From assembly GCA_001275005.1 (NCBI GenBank), contig JWZX01003005.1, positions 1 to 15,057 on the forward strand: a stretch of DNA of 15,057 nt. The letters run 5' to 3'. A program made the translations under genes and the position numbers. The notes beneath the pieces were generated by a model. The model was not told the DNA's origin and searched no databases. It saw only the letters and a list, made by a program, of their open reading frames with translations. The DNA is from Chrysochromulina tobinii (lineage: Eukaryota > Haptophyta > Prymnesiales > Chrysochromulinaceae). This document shows positions 14,754-15,057 of the stretch, one piece after another. The first letter of the stretch is position 1. Every line of letters starts with the position of its first letter.

Positions 14754-15057
14754 TTAGTCTCGTCTTGACAGCCTGACCGAGGGCGATGGCGGTGGTGGTG
14801 TCGGAGGCGGAGGCGGCGAGGGCGGCGGCGGTGGCAAGTGCGAGGGCGGAGGTGGCGAGGGTGGGGGCGAGGGCGGCGGCGGCGATGGCGATGGATGCGG
14901 CGGCAGTGGGGGTGAGGACGGAGGCGATGGCGATGGCGGCGGTGGCGATGGCGGCGGCGACGGCGGCGGCGGCGAGGGTGATGGCGGCGGCGGCGAAGAC
15001 GGCGAAGGCGGCGTGGGCGAGGGCGGTGGTGGCGAGGGCGGTGGTGGTGAGGGCGGT
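14754..15057 (-). CDS. Partial Ser-Pro-rich (SPPPP-type) protein, C-terminal end, open at the window edge
   Basis: On the minus strand an open frame enters from the right edge and ends at a TAA at 14756-14754. It reads almost entirely as Ser-(Pro)2-5 repeats such as PPSPPPPSPPPPSPTPPSP, ending in SPSVRLSRRD. Such repeats occur in hydroxyproline-rich cell-wall or extracellular glycoproteins of algae and plants, including pherophorin-like proteins. On the plus strand the same DNA is a Gly/Glu/Asp-rich frame (GGGGEGGGG) without a start. The DNA is a G-rich imperfect repeat that could be non-coding, so the call rests only on the orderly Ser-Pro pattern and the specific non-repetitive end. Confidence 0.35.
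   Translation of the reverse strand, partial: PPSPPPPSPPPPSPTPPSPSSPPPPSPSPPPPSPPPSPPPPSPSPPSSPPLPPHPSPSPPPPSPPPSPPPPSHLPPPPPSPPPPPTPPPPSPSVRLSRRD
14775..15057. repeat. G-rich imperfect hexanucleotide-like repeat
   Basis: Nearly 280 bases are built from ggc, ggt, gag and gat triplets with many short G runs and almost no T-rich or A-rich interruption. The array continues beyond the window. The plus strand could form G-quadruplex-like structures. Confidence 0.9.

Overview
The window looks like nuclear DNA of a GC-rich, plastid-bearing unicellular eukaryote, with a haptophyte or other secondary-plastid alga as the best guess. The evidence is a eukaryote-only 60S ribosome assembly factor (NSA2), an eEF2-kinase homologue with an alpha-kinase fold, a CXXC zinc finger split by GT-AG introns, a plastid-lipid-associated (fibrillin) domain, long Ser-Pro and trinucleotide tracts, and wide spacing between genes. 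Nothing points to bacterial operons, a virus, an insertion sequence or a CRISPR array. The taxon assignment is an inference.

Layout from left to right. 1-1182: no convincing gene. 1183-2010 (+): unrecognised coiled-coil and Ser/Pro-rich protein. 2011-2537: AT-rich inverted repeat between convergent genes. 2538-4307 (-): eEF2 kinase homologue. 4308-4866: divergent intergenic region with five copies of the palindrome TACCGGTA. 4867-6023 (+): RWD-domain protein with a C-terminal zinc finger, its frame broken by one base in a GAC repeat. 6024-6901: spacer with a 20-bp perfect hairpin. 6902-7471 (+): BSD-domain protein. 7751-8422 (-): plastid fibrillin, 5' exon not found. 8917-9702 (-): NSA2. 9753-9896 (+): possible short ORF, head to head with NSA2. 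10104-10180: decayed tRNA-Leu-like sequence. 10572-12760 (+): four-exon CXXC zinc-finger protein with a second one-base frame break in a G6 run. 13552-14454 (-): RING-like protein. 14754-15057: G-rich repeat that encodes a Ser-Pro-rich C terminus on the minus strand and runs off the window.

The genes do not form one pathway. Two act in translation (eEF2 kinase on elongation, NSA2 on 60S assembly), the CXXC protein is probably a CpG-DNA binder, the fibrillin is plastidial, and the RING-like protein may be a ubiquitin ligase. No undescribed multi-gene system is evident. The observations most worth checking are the CXXC gene rebuilt across introns, two low-complexity frame breaks in otherwise intact genes, the TACCGGTA cluster with a sixth copy upstream of another gene, and the RWD-plus-zinc-finger architecture.
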